Below are positions 9,461 through 18,236 of a DNA stretch of 49,630 nucleotides, one piece after another; position 1 is the first letter of the stretch, and each line of letters begins with the position of its first letter. The notes under the pieces were generated by a model. It made no database searches and had not been told where the DNA came from. It was given only the letters and a program-made list of their open reading frames with translations. The stretch comes from Firmicutes bacterium UBA6132 (lineage in GTDB: Bacteria; Bacillota_A; Clostridia; Tissierellales; Sedimentibacteraceae), in the NCBI GenBank assembly GCA_002435835.1, contig DIVM01000027.1, forward strand, positions 1 through 49,630. Direction: 5' to 3'. Both the position numbers and the translations under genes were made by a program.

Positions 9461-9898
9461 CTATTTTTCTATTTCCATTATTTTATTTACGCGATTTGCA
9501 TGTCTTCCGCCTTCAAATTCTGTTGCTAAGAATACATCAACTATTTCAAGTGCTATTCCTGTACCTATTACACGGTTTCCTAATGATAACATGTTTGCAT
9601 CATTATGTAATCTTGCCATTTTAGCCATGTATTCATTTGTACAAAGGGCACATCTTATTCCATTTACTTTATTTGCAGCTAATGATATACCAATACCAGT
9701 TCCACAAATAACAATACCTTTTTCAACTTCACCCTGTATAACCATATCTGCAGCTTTTTTTCCGTAATCAGGATAATCAACACTTTCTATGTTATATGTT
9801 CCTATATCATTAACAAAATGTCCTTTTTTAATCAAATGTTCCTTTACTATTTCCTTTAATTCTAAACCGCCATGATCGCATGCAATTACTATTTTCAT
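9461..9898 (-). CDS. rpiB: Ribose-5-phosphate isomerase B
   Basis: Interconverts ribose 5-phosphate and ribulose 5-phosphate in the pentose phosphate pathway. It is 145 residues long with the RpiB/LacAB fold signature: CDHGG at residues 7-11, the catalytic base Cys65 in CGTGIGISLAANK, and the phosphate-binding motif NDANMLSLGNRVIG. Galactose-6-phosphate isomerase subunits share the fold, but a single gene beside ywlE and tsaC is the standard Firmicutes context for rpiB. It starts 13 bases after the ywlE stop. Confidence 0.94.
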   Translation of the reverse strand: MKIVIACDHGGLELKEIVKEHLIKKGHFVNDIGTYNIESVDYPDYGKKAADMVIQGEVEKGIVICGTGIGISLAANKVNGIRCALCTNEYMAKMARLHNDANMLSLGNRVIGTGIALEIVDVFLATEFEGGRHANRVNKIMEIEK

Positions 9899-9911
9899 TT
9901 TTTCTCCTTAG

Positions 9912-10394
9912 TTAAATATTTAGCTTATTTATATTATCAATAATTTTTATAAGCTCTATTTCTATTTCTTTCATACATAATTCATACACATTATAATCCA
10001 TACCATATGGGTCATCAATATCCAAATTTCTGTTATTTGGAATTTCATCGTTTATTTTATATGCAAATTCTCTCAATGTAAATATTTTATTTGCACTTTC
10101 TGGTGCAAATTTATTAAGCATCCCTTTATGAGATGAAGTCATAGTCAATATTAAATCTGATTTTTTTAATATTTCATCGTTTATTCGTTTTGCCCTATGA
10201 TTTGTTATATCAATACCTTTACTGTTTAAAACTTGTATAGAATTGTAATTTGCTTTTTCTCCTTCCAAAGCACTTATTCCTGCAGAATTAACAGTAATAT
10301 TTTTTATATTATTTTTATTTAACATATATTTAAAAATACCTTCTGCCATGCTGCTCCTGCATGTATTGCCTGTACAAACAAATAATATATTCAT
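9912..10394 (-). CDS. ywlE: Low-molecular-weight phosphatase, probably YwlE-type arginine phosphatase
   Basis: The 160-residue LMW phosphatase has its P-loop at residues 7-14 (CTGNTCRS, nucleophile Cys7, Arg13) and the general acid Asp in DDPYG. Thr11 in the P-loop is the residue that gives B. subtilis YwlE its protein-arginine specificity; tyrosine-specific members carry a bulky hydrophobic residue there. Arginine phosphatase activity is therefore favoured, though the partner kinase McsB is not in this window. It lies seven bases after tsaC and before rpiB, which is conserved synteny in Bacillus and Clostridia. Confidence 0.88.
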   Translation of the reverse strand: MNILFVCTGNTCRSSMAEGIFKYMLNKNNIKNITVNSAGISALEGEKANYNSIQVLNSKGIDITNHRAKRINDEILKKSDLILTMTSSHKGMLNKFAPESANKIFTLREFAYKINDEIPNNRNLDIDDPYGMDYNVYELCMKEIEIELIKIIDNINKLNI

Positions 10395-10401
10395 ATTAAC
10401 C

Positions 10402-11460
10402 TCATACTATAATAGTTTTGATGGCAGCTTTGCCAATCCTATTCATTATTGCTTTTCCAAGACCTTGTTCTTCTACAGCCTCAGCTAATATAAGATCCAC
10501 ACCCATTTCATCAAATTTTCTTAAACACGAAAATAAATTAGACGAAATTGTTAATAACTTTGTTCTATCACCTATGCATAATTTAGTTTTTAAATTATAA
10601 CATTCTTCAGTTTGATTTGTTGACATTATACCTGGACGCTTTCCTTGCTGTAATGCTTCTTCATAATCTTGATTAATTTTTTCTGTTATATTTTCAATTG
10701 AACCTTTATATAATATAACTTCTGCTTTAGGAGAATAATGTCTATATTTCTGACCAGGTGATTTAGGAATAATTTTTTCATTGCTTTTTATTATAGCTGG
10801 ATCATATTCACATTCACCTAAAATACTTTCAACATCTTCTTTAGTTATTCCACCCGGCCTTAAAATCATTGGAATATCAGATGTCATATCTATAACTGTT
10901 GATTCCAAACCTATATATGTACTTCCACCATCTATAATCATATCCACTTTACCCATTAAATCTTCTATTACATGGGATGCTTCAGTTGGACTTGGCTTTC
11001 CTGAAGTATTAGCACTTGGTGCTGCAATTGGTTTTCCGCTAATTTTAATTAATTGTAGCGCAATTTTATTAGATGGATATCTTACAGCAACCGTATCAAG
11101 CCCTGCAGTTATTTTATCAGACATAATACTGCTTTTTTTTAAAATTAAAGTCAAAGGACCAGGCCAAAAAGCTTCAGTAAGTTTCTTTGCCTTTTCAGGT
11201 ATTTCTGACACTAAATTATTAAGTTCATCCACAGATGATATATGTACTATTAAAGGGTTATCTTGTGGGCGACCTTTTGCTTTAAATATTTTGTCCACTG
11301 CATCATCATTTAATGCATCAGCTCCAATTCCATAAACAGTTTCAGTTGGAAACACAACTAAACCACCATCATTTATAATTTTCGCAGCTTCTCTAATTAT
11401 TTCTTGGGCATCATTATCTTTTTCTATACGCACTATTTTCGTTTTTAATTTATTTTCCAT
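10402..11460 (-). CDS. tsaC: L-threonylcarbamoyladenylate synthase (Sua5/YwlC)
   Basis: Makes threonylcarbamoyl-AMP from threonine, bicarbonate and ATP for the t6A37 modification of ANN-decoding tRNAs. The 352 residues comprise an N-terminal YrdC domain (about 15-205) with FPTETVYGIGADA, KGRPQDNPL and SANTSGKPSPT motifs. A linker with KSPGQKYRHYSPKA leads into a C-terminal Sua5 domain (about 235-350). This is the longer Sua5 architecture rather than the short TsaC. First gene of a five-gene operon with a sigma-A promoter just upstream. Confidence 0.94.
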   Translation of the reverse strand: MENKLKTKIVRIEKDNDAQEIIREAAKIINDGGLVVFPTETVYGIGADALNDDAVDKIFKAKGRPQDNPLIVHISSVDELNNLVSEIPEKAKKLTEAFWPGPLTLILKKSSIMSDKITAGLDTVAVRYPSNKIALQLIKISGKPIAAPSANTSGKPSPTEASHVIEDLMGKVDMIIDGGSTYIGLESTVIDMTSDIPMILRPGGITKEDVESILGECEYDPAIIKSNEKIIPKSPGQKYRHYSPKAEVILYKGSIENITEKINQDYEEALQQGKRPGIMSTNQTEECYNLKTKLCIGDRTKLLTISSNLFSCLRKFDEMGVDLILAEAVEEQGLGKAIMNRIGKAAIKTIIV

Positions 11461-11517
11461 AATTATTCCTTATGTTATGTAAAAAATTTGTTTATTAAAA
11501 TTTTCACTTCTTGCTTA

Positions 11518-11546
11518 AATATACATTATTGTATGAAATTGTTCAA
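11518..11546 (-). promoter_or_regulatory. Promoter of the tsaC operon
   Basis: On the minus strand TTGAAC (11546-11541), 17 bases, TATATT (11523-11518) lie about 60 bases before the tsaC ATG. The rest of this 214-base gap must also hold the divergent ZIP promoter; TATAAT at 11631-11636 is a candidate -10 with no convincing -35. Confidence 0.6.
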
Positions 11547-11674
11547 ATGAATTATATACCACATTTTATAGATAAACAAGTATTACTTTATTTTAGAACA
11601 TTTTTAATACTTAATCTAAATTACCAATCATATAATATAGAAATATATATGGTACATGTTAAGGGGGCAATTAT

Positions 11675-12412
11675 TTGGAACTACTAAATTATTTTATATC
11701 AGGTTTTATAATTGGTGGATTAGGAACATGCATTGGAGGTATTTTGTCTGTTTTGATTCATAATCCTTCGGACAAAGTTGTTTCATGTTTGTTAAGTTTT
11801 GCAGCAGGTATAATGCTATCAATAATATCATTTGATCTATTACCAAATGCATATGAAATAGGAGGGTTTTTCATAGTTTCATTAGGTCTATCTATAGGCC
11901 TAGTTATGGTTTTTTGTGCCGAAGAAATGTTACCTACAAAAAGGTTAAAAAAATACACAGGAAAAAATTTAACATATATTAAAATGGGATTGATAATTAT
12001 GATAAGTTTAGGTTTGCACAATTTTCCAGAAGGAGTTGCAGTTGGCTCAAGCTATGCATACTCTAATGATATGGGAATAAAAATAGGAATTTTAATTGCA
12101 GCGCATAATATACCAGAAGGAATGAGTGTAGGAGTACCTATGAAAATGGCAGGCGCATCATCTTTAACCATTATACTTCTAACGCTTTTAACTGGTCTTC
12201 CAACTGCAATTGGTGCTGTTATAGGTTCTATACTTGGTGGTATATCTAATTATTTCATTTCATTTTGTTTAGCAGCCGCAGCAAGTAGCATGCTTTATGT
12301 AACAGCAAGTGAACTGTTGCCAGAAGCAAGAGTTTTACATAAAGGAAAAATATCCTCAGTATTTTTGACCGTAGGTTTTATTTGTGGAATTTATTTAACA
12401 TTAGCAGTATAA
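11675..12412 (+). CDS. ZIP-family metal cation transporter
   Basis: Imports divalent metal, probably zinc, across the cytoplasmic membrane. It is 245 residues with about eight hydrophobic helices. The two diagnostic metal-binding helices are present: HNFPEGVAVGSSYAY and HNIPEGMSVGVPM, both with His-Asn-x-Pro-Glu-Gly. This resembles ZupT-like and gufA-like bacterial members. Translation starts at TTG (11675-11677) behind AAGGGGG. No Zur or MntR operator was recognised upstream. A cluster of GGGACGG repeats starts about 20 bases after its stop and may act as its terminator. Confidence 0.9.
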   Translation: MELLNYFISGFIIGGLGTCIGGILSVLIHNPSDKVVSCLLSFAAGIMLSIISFDLLPNAYEIGGFFIVSLGLSIGLVMVFCAEEMLPTKRLKKYTGKNLTYIKMGLIIMISLGLHNFPEGVAVGSSYAYSNDMGIKIGILIAAHNIPEGMSVGVPMKMAGASSLTIILLTLLTGLPTAIGAVIGSILGGISNYFISFCLAAAASSMLYVTASELLPEARVLHKGKISSVFLTVGFICGIYLTLAV

Positions 12413-12430
12413 CAAAACGGCTGTTATCGA

Positions 12431-12557
12431 GGGACAGTTTTTGGGGACGGACCGTTTTTTCGGCAATTTACAGGGACGGTACCTTTTTTCGCAATTTTAG
12501 GGACGGACCTTTTTTTGCAATGGTTTTGTGCAAAAAAACGGTCCGTCCCTAAAATTG
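12431..12557. repeat. GGGACGGACC repeat cluster with long hairpin
   Basis: Three to four imperfect direct copies of a GGGACGGACC-plus-T-run unit (near 12431, 12443, 12473, 12498) are followed by one inverted copy. Arms 12492-12519 and 12529-12557 pair over about 28 bases with one bulged base around a 9-base loop. It lies between the convergent ZIP and DUF3343 genes and could terminate both. Related copies occur near 16.5, 34.9 and 44.1 kb. Confidence 0.85.
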
Positions 12558-12599
12558 TCAAATTAACTTCAAACAATAGAACATCCCTTCAAAACTAAT

Positions 12600-12845
12600 C
12601 TATATATTCGTATAAATTTTCTCATACTCCATCTTATTCTTATTAATCACTTCCATAAGATTATCAAAAATATTTAAATTAAATTTTACGCAAAATCCAC
12701 AGCTTGAACTAATACTTCTTGGAACTGGGATTATTTTTATTTTTACATCTTGATTTTTTAAGGCTGATTCAAATTTCATAGCATAAGAAACTGATTTAAA
12801 TGTTATATATCCATATTGGTCTATTTGTTGGTTTAATTGTTCCAT
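12600..12845 (-). CDS. DUF3343 protein (putative Se/S carrier-like)
   Basis: An 81-residue soluble protein matching the DUF3343 family by its N-terminal YITFKSVSYAMKFESALK and the VPRSISSSCGFCVKF segment. The latter carries two Cys in a CGFC arrangement. Family members are thought to be selenium/sulfur carrier-like proteins and often sit next to selenium or cysteine-desulfurase genes. No such neighbour is present, so the role here is unknown. An AAGGTG ribosome binding site precedes the ATG. Monocistronic, convergent with the ZIP transporter. Confidence 0.8.
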   Translation of the reverse strand: MEQLNQQIDQYGYITFKSVSYAMKFESALKNQDVKIKIIPVPRSISSSCGFCVKFNLNIFDNLMEVINKNKMEYEKIYTNI

Positions 12846-13071
12846 ATTAACACCTTTTTTATATTTTATATAATTATTATATCATGAAAATCTAAGGAGT
12901 CTAATAAATTATTTTTATATTAGCTGTCCAAATATATAATTTTGGAATACTTTTATTATGTTTTGATTTTGCGTTTAGCGCTTAGTATGTTCATCTAACG
13001 ACATATATGTGCTTTTTATTTAATAACCATATAATAAAAAACAATAATATTAAAATATACACAAAAATGAT

Positions 13072-13100
13072 TTGAAAAACATTTTAAATAATAATATAAT
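13072..13100 (+). promoter_or_regulatory. Promoter of the SNF2 helicase gene
   Basis: TTGAAA (13072-13077), a 17-base spacer and TATAAT (13095-13100) lie about 40 bases before the start codon. Confidence 0.6.
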
Positions 13101-13137
13101 ATGTATCTATACATAAGGAAGATTTACTGGAGCATTC

Positions 13138-16100
13138 ATGGAAAAAATTAATTTTAATATTAACGATATAAAAAGCTGTGCAGAAAACACAGAAACCTAT
13201 AATAGGGGTTTAGAGTATTACAGGAATAATAATGTAGGGAATTTAACTATAACAAAACATTTTAATCAAGAAAAAATGTCGTTTGACAGTACTTATTCTT
13301 CAAAAATAAAAGGAAATTATTTATCCTCATATGATACATCCGTTAATTTAGATGAAGATGGTGATGTTAATGATTTTGATTGCAATTGCGCTGCTTTTTT
13401 AGAAAACAACGGTAGCTGCAAACATATAGTTTCTTTAATGTTAAAAGTTTTTTATACTTACAATTCTAAATTAATAGCATTTGATGATGGTTTATTTAAG
13501 AAAAATAATATAAAAACGCCTGATTATAATTATCCACTTGTAGATTTAATAAGTACATTTGAAGATAAAATAAAAGAAAGTGTAAAAAACGAGCAAAAAG
13601 ATGGAACGGCAGTATTAAATCCCGTAATTGTTTTATCTGATAAAAGCACTATTGGAATTGAATTTACCATAGGATCAGATGGTTCTAAAAGAAATTATAT
13701 CGTAAAGGATGTTTATGATTTAGCATCAAATATTAAACATAGCAACACATTAACATATGGAAAAAGTTTAGAAAACTTTAAACATGAAATAAGTAATTTT
13801 GAAAAATCATCACAACCCCTGGCTACTTTTTTAATGAATGAATCTCAAATATATAAACAAGTTATTGAAAAAACTTTAGGTGTTTATAATGCTTATACCA
13901 TTAAAGGAAGGGCTTTTAATATCTTCCCTTTTTCTTTAGATAATTTCTTTGATTTATTTGAAAATAAAACAGTGGAATTCCAAGGATATAAATATTCATA
14001 CAAGGATATTACATTTGCAAATAAAAATCCAGATGTTGAATTTTATATTGATGAAAAAGAAGATAAGCAATATTATCTTTCTACTAATTTAAATATATCA
14101 TATATGTCACATTCAAATAATTATACTTATTTAATTGTTGAAGATAAATTATATAGATGCTCTAAAGAATTTGTTGATACTGTTTTGCCTGCTGTTAATA
14201 AAATTTCTATGCAATCTTCTAAAACAATAGTACTTTCAGAAGAACATATGGGAAAATTTTGTTCTGCAGTTTTGCCACAAATTTCTAAACATGCTTTAGT
14301 TAAATCAGAAATAAAAATATCTGATAAATTTAATGTTGAACCATTGAAAACAAGTATATACCTTGATACTAACTCTAAAGGCTTTATATATTTAAACGTA
14401 CTATTTAGTTATGGAGAAGTAGAAGTAAACCCATTTAGAAAATCTTCTAAAGACAATACTATTGTAAGAAATTTAATAGAAGAAAATAGAGTTTTAATTG
14501 CAATAGAAAATGCTAACTTTCAGAAATCAACTGCAAAGTATTCCATGATTGATGAAAATTTAATATATGAGTTTTTAACTAATAAAATAAATGATTTAAC
14601 ATCACTTTGCGAAGTAAATGTAAGTGATGATTTTAAGAAAATAAATATAAGATATCCAAAGTCCATGTCCATGGGTGTTAAACTTAAAAGCAATTTAATT
14701 GAAGTAAACTTGGATAAATTAGAATTTGATCCCAGCGAACTCGAAGATATACTACATGCTTATAAATTAAGAAAAAAATATTTTAGATTAAAAGATGGAT
14801 CTTTCTTAAATCTTGAAAATGAATATTTCAATACTATGGAAAAAATAGTTGAAGATTTAAATATAACAAGTGAAGAGCTTGAACTTGGCCACATAGAACT
14901 TCCTAAATACCGCTCTCTATATTTAGATAGTTTAATAAAAAATAACTATTGGATAAATGCCCAAAAAGAACATGACTTTAAAGAGATGATCCACAATATA
15001 AAAGAATGCGATGAAACAGATTTACTAGTCCCTACATTATTAAATCCTATTATGAGAAATTACCAAGTAACAGGTTTTAAATGGCTTAAAACCTTATCTA
15101 ATTATTCTTTTGGTGGTATATTAGCAGATGACATGGGTTTAGGAAAAACTCTTCAAACAATAAGCTTATTATTATCTGAAAAATATACAAATATATCGGA
15201 AAATGATGATAATAATAGCGGTAAAAAGCCTTCGATTGTAATATGCCCTACATCATTAGTTTATAACTGGAAAAGTGAAATAGAAAAATTTTCTCCCGAT
15301 ATAACAACTTTAATAGTAGTAGGAACAGCGGAACAAAGGCATGAACTCCTGTCCTCCATTAATGATTATGAGTTAATATTTACATCATATGATTTAATTA
15401 AACGAGATATTGAGTTATACCAGAATTATGATTTTAAATACTGCATATTAGATGAAGCACAATATATTAAAAATTCAACAACTCAAAATGCAAAAGCAGT
15501 AAAATTAATAAAAAGTGATGTTCGTTTTGCATTAACTGGAACACCAATAGAAAATTCTCTGTCGGACCTTTGGTCCATATTTGATTTTATAATGCCTGGA
15601 TTTTTACTGACCTATAAAAAGTTTAAAGATAAATATGAAATACCAATTGTTAAATACGAAAACAAAGATATATTAAAAAGGCTTCACAAACAAATACAGC
15701 CATTTATTTTAAGACGATTAAAAAAGGATGTTTTAAAAGAACTTCCAGACAAAATTGAAACTATATCTTATGCACAGATGGAGTTAAATCAAAGGAAGTT
15801 ATACACAGCTGAATTGTATAAACTTAGTCAAGAATTCAAAAATGAAGTGCAGAAACAAGGATTTGAAAAAAGCCAAATAAAAATTCTATCCATGCTTACA
15901 CGTTTAAGACAAATTTGTTGTGATCCTTCTTTATGTTTTGAAAATTATAAAGGAAGTAGTGCTAAACTTGATTTATGTATGGAAATAGTTATGAACTGTA
16001 TTGAAAATGGTCATAAAGTATTAATATTTTCACAGTTTACTTCTATGTTAAGCATAATTGAACGAAACTTAAGAAATAATTTAATAAAATATTACCTGCT

Positions 16101-16515
16101 TACAGGTGCAACAAAAAGTTTGGAAAGATTAGAGCTTGCTAACAAGTTTAATTCTGACAATACACCTGTATTCTTAATTTCATTAAAAGCAGGAGGAACA
16201 GGGTTAAATTTAACAGGAGCAGATGTAGTTATACATTTTGACCCATGGTGGAATATAAGCGCTCAAAACCAAGCAACGGATAGAACACATAGAATAGGAC
16301 AGGAAAATAAAGTTCAAGTTTTTAAACTAATTGCGAAAGATACAATAGAAGAAAAAATAGAAAAGTTGCAACAAAGCAAAAGAGATTTAGCAGATTCAAT
16401 TATTCAGAAAGGCGAAGTTATTATTAATACTTTGTCCAAGGATGAGATTAATAGTTTGTTTGAAGTTAAAGAGTTTTCAAAAGGTGACTGTCCCAAGGGT
16501 TTATACAATTCTTAG
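13138..16515 (+). CDS. SNF2-family DNA helicase with SWIM zinc finger
   Basis: Large ATP-dependent DNA translocase of 1125 residues. An N-terminal SWIM zinc finger uses Cys82, Cys84, Cys94 and His96. A long middle region follows that is typical of the bacterial SNF2-associated domain. The ATPase core has Walker A DDMGLGKT near residue 665 and a DEAQ box near 770. The second RecA lobe ends with TDRTHRIGQ near 1045. The ATG follows GGAG by six bases. The last dozen residues (SKGDCPKGLYNS) and the stop are encoded by a copy of the dispersed GGGAC repeat, so the original C-terminus has been altered. Bacterial relatives remodel DNA-bound proteins; the target is unknown. Confidence 0.93.
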   Translation: MEKINFNINDIKSCAENTETYNRGLEYYRNNNVGNLTITKHFNQEKMSFDSTYSSKIKGNYLSSYDTSVNLDEDGDVNDFDCNCAAFLENNGSCKHIVSLMLKVFYTYNSKLIAFDDGLFKKNNIKTPDYNYPLVDLISTFEDKIKESVKNEQKDGTAVLNPVIVLSDKSTIGIEFTIGSDGSKRNYIVKDVYDLASNIKHSNTLTYGKSLENFKHEISNFEKSSQPLATFLMNESQIYKQVIEKTLGVYNAYTIKGRAFNIFPFSLDNFFDLFENKTVEFQGYKYSYKDITFANKNPDVEFYIDEKEDKQYYLSTNLNISYMSHSNNYTYLIVEDKLYRCSKEFVDTVLPAVNKISMQSSKTIVLSEEHMGKFCSAVLPQISKHALVKSEIKISDKFNVEPLKTSIYLDTNSKGFIYLNVLFSYGEVEVNPFRKSSKDNTIVRNLIEENRVLIAIENANFQKSTAKYSMIDENLIYEFLTNKINDLTSLCEVNVSDDFKKINIRYPKSMSMGVKLKSNLIEVNLDKLEFDPSELEDILHAYKLRKKYFRLKDGSFLNLENEYFNTMEKIVEDLNITSEELELGHIELPKYRSLYLDSLIKNNYWINAQKEHDFKEMIHNIKECDETDLLVPTLLNPIMRNYQVTGFKWLKTLSNYSFGGILADDMGLGKTLQTISLLLSEKYTNISENDDNNSGKKPSIVICPTSLVYNWKSEIEKFSPDITTLIVVGTAEQRHELLSSINDYELIFTSYDLIKRDIELYQNYDFKYCILDEAQYIKNSTTQNAKAVKLIKSDVRFALTGTPIENSLSDLWSIFDFIMPGFLLTYKKFKDKYEIPIVKYENKDILKRLHKQIQPFILRRLKKDVLKELPDKIETISYAQMELNQRKLYTAELYKLSQEFKNEVQKQGFEKSQIKILSMLTRLRQICCDPSLCFENYKGSSAKLDLCMEIVMNCIENGHKVLIFSQFTSMLSIIERNLRNNLIKYYLLTGATKSLERLELANKFNSDNTPVFLISLKAGGTGLNLTGADVVIHFDPWWNISAQNQATDRTHRIGQENKVQVFKLIAKDTIEEKIEKLQQSKRDLADSIIQKGEVIINTLSKDEINSLFEVKEFSKGDCPKGLYNS

Positions 16516-16526
16516 GGACCGTCCCC
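16483..16526. repeat. GGGAC palindromic repeat overlapping the SNF2 gene end
   Basis: Arms at 16483-16496 and 16511-16526 (CTTAGGGACCGTCCCC on the right) form an imperfect palindrome of the same family as the 12.4 kb cluster. The SNF2 stop codon TAG (16513-16515) lies inside the right arm. The element may also act as terminator for this gene and the convergent yfbR. Confidence 0.75.
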
Positions 16527-16529
16527 TTA

Positions 16530-17111
16530 TTACATTTCATCCAAAGTCAAATTATATCCATCCATAAATTTTTCTATGAATATATTAACATCCTGTCTAT
16601 CCATATTTATAATTTCTTGAAGAATAGTCTGTTTAGCTTTTATAAATTCCTTGTTACCTGATTTTTCTTCTTCAATGCATTTAATATAAGCGCTTATTTT
16701 ATCTGCAGCTTTTATTGTTTTCCAAATTTGCATATCCTCTTCTTTAGGAAGTAAAACGGATTCATATTCTATTTGAAATTCTTCCGGTAACATTTTTAAT
16801 AGTCTTTCGCTTGCAGCTTTTTCCACATCTTTATAAGCCGTTTTTATTTTAGAATTATTATATTTTACTGGTGTTGGCAAATCCCCTGTAAATATTTCTG
16901 ATGCATCGTGATATATAGCATACAATGCAACCTTTTCAACATTAATATTTTTATTTAAATTAATTTTTTGTATCATAGCTAATGCATGTGCTATTACTGC
17001 AACATCAAGACTGTGTTCTGAAACATTTTCTTCTTTAGTACTTCTCATTAAACCCCATCTGTTTATATATTTCATTCTTGATATAAATGCAAAAAAATTA
17101 GATTTTTTCAT
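16530..17111 (-). CDS. yfbR: HD-domain 5'-deoxynucleotidase (YfbR family)
   Basis: Dephosphorylates deoxyribonucleoside 5'-monophosphates in nucleotide salvage. Residues aligned with E. coli YfbR are all conserved: Arg18, Trp19, His33, His68-Asp69, Asp77 and Asp137. The motifs are ENVSEHSLDVA, YHDASEIFTGDLPTPVK and AADKISAYIKC. I start the gene at the ATG at 17111-17109, preceded by ACGGAG, giving 193 residues. An in-frame extension to 17168 has no ribosome binding site and lies outside the family homology. It converges with the SNF2 gene and appears monocistronic. Confidence 0.93.
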   Translation of the reverse strand: MKKSNFFAFISRMKYINRWGLMRSTKEENVSEHSLDVAVIAHALAMIQKINLNKNINVEKVALYAIYHDASEIFTGDLPTPVKYNNSKIKTAYKDVEKAASERLLKMLPEEFQIEYESVLLPKEEDMQIWKTIKAADKISAYIKCIEEEKSGNKEFIKAKQTILQEIINMDRQDVNIFIEKFMDGYNLTLDEM

Positions 17112-17273
17112 AAGTAACTCCGTAATATTATTTTTACAAATTATAGTATTTTCTTTTAAAAATATCAATATTATATACCGTTTTTTTAAAATAACTTTTT
17201 ACTGAAATTTAAAACCTGAAATCTGACCACTTTAATAATAATTTAACTGTGCCTTTTAAAGCGTACACATTTT

Positions 17274-17281
17274 GTTATAAT
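17274..17281 (+). promoter_or_regulatory. Extended -10 promoter of pdxST
   Basis: TG-T-TATAAT (17274-17281) is an extended -10 element about 80 bases before pdxS. The -35 position (CTTTTA at 17253-17258) is weak. No PdxR gene or recognisable operator is adjacent. Confidence 0.4.
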
Positions 17282-17363
17282 GCATTTAGTATACTAATAA
17301 ATGACGTCTAATAAAAATTGGAGATCTAAATGAACTTAATATAAATATAAGGAGATAACTCAA

Positions 17364-18236
17364 ATGAATAATCGTTATGAATTGAATAAAAACTTAGCTC
17401 AAATGCTTAAGGGCGGCGTTATTATGGATGTAACAACTCCTGAACAAGCACGAATTGCTGAAAAAGCAGGCGCATGTGCCGTTATGGCATTAGAAAGAAT
17501 ACCGGCTGACATCCGTGCAGCAGGTGGAGTTTCAAGAATGAGCGACCCTAAGATGATTAAAAGTATACAACAGGCGGTGTCTATACCTGTAATGGCAAAA
17601 GTGCGTATCGGTCATTTCGCAGAAGCACAAATTCTTCAAGCCATTGAAATAGACTATATAGATGAAAGTGAGGTTCTTTCACCGGCAGATGATACCTTCC
17701 ATATTGATAAAACTAAATTCTCCGTCCCTTTTGTATGTGGAGCTAAAGACTTGGGCGAAGCATTAAGAAGAATTGCTGAGGGGGCTTCCATGATTCGTAC
17801 TAAAGGCGAACCTGGTACTGGAGACGTAGTTCAAGCAGTACGTCATATAAGACTCATCAATCAACAAATTAGACGTCTCCAAAGTTTGATAGATGATGAG
17901 CTTTTTCAAGCTGCTAAAGATTTACAAGTACCTTATGAATTAGCTAAATATGTACATATTAATGGTAAACTTCCTGTCGTCAACTTTGCTGCAGGTGGAG
18001 TTGCAACTCCTGCCGATGCTGCTTTAATGATGCAACTTGGCGCTGAGGGCGTATTTGTAGGATCTGGTATCTTTAAATCAGGCAATCCTGAGAAAAGAGC
18101 ACAGGCAATTGTAAAGGCTGTCACTAACTATAATGATCCCAATGTTCTGGCAGAGTTATCTGAAGATTTAGGCGAAGCCATGGTTGGCATAAATGAACAA
18201 GAAATTGAATTATTGATGGCACAGCGAGGTATATAA
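17364..18236 (+). CDS. pdxS: Pyridoxal 5'-phosphate synthase subunit PdxS
   Basis: Synthase subunit that builds pyridoxal 5'-phosphate from ribose 5-phosphate, glyceraldehyde 3-phosphate and ammonia. It is a 290-residue (beta/alpha)8 barrel. Typical segments are [20 protein letters not shown], the Lys-containing [36 protein letters not shown] and [16 protein letters not shown] precedes the ATG. The stop overlaps the pdxT start by one base. Base composition is noticeably less AT-rich than its neighbours, with more CGT/CGA arginine and GGC glycine codons. That could reflect high expression or transfer. Confidence 0.97.
   Translation: MNNRYELNKNLAQMLKGGVIMDVTTPEQARIAEKAGACAVMALERIPADIRAAGGVSRMSDPKMIKSIQQAVSIPVMAKVRIGHFAEAQILQAIEIDYIDESEVLSPADDTFHIDKTKFSVPFVCGAKDLGEALRRIAEGASMIRTKGEPGTGDVVQAVRHIRLINQQIRRLQSLIDDELFQAAKDLQVPYELAKYVHINGKLPVVNFAAGGVATPADAALMMQLGAEGVFVGSGIFKSGNPEKRAQAIVKAVTNYNDPNVLAELSEDLGEAMVGINEQEIELLMAQRGI

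Noticed and set aside
10781..11335. Plus-strand open frame of 184 codons
   Set aside because: Lies wholly antisense to tsaC, has no ribosome binding site and shows low-complexity Ser/Ile composition; shadow of the real gene.
13390..13440. SWIM zinc finger as a sign of a defence-system helicase
   Set aside because: SWIM-SNF2 proteins of this length are common housekeeping-like genes in Firmicutes and no defence partner genes are adjacent.
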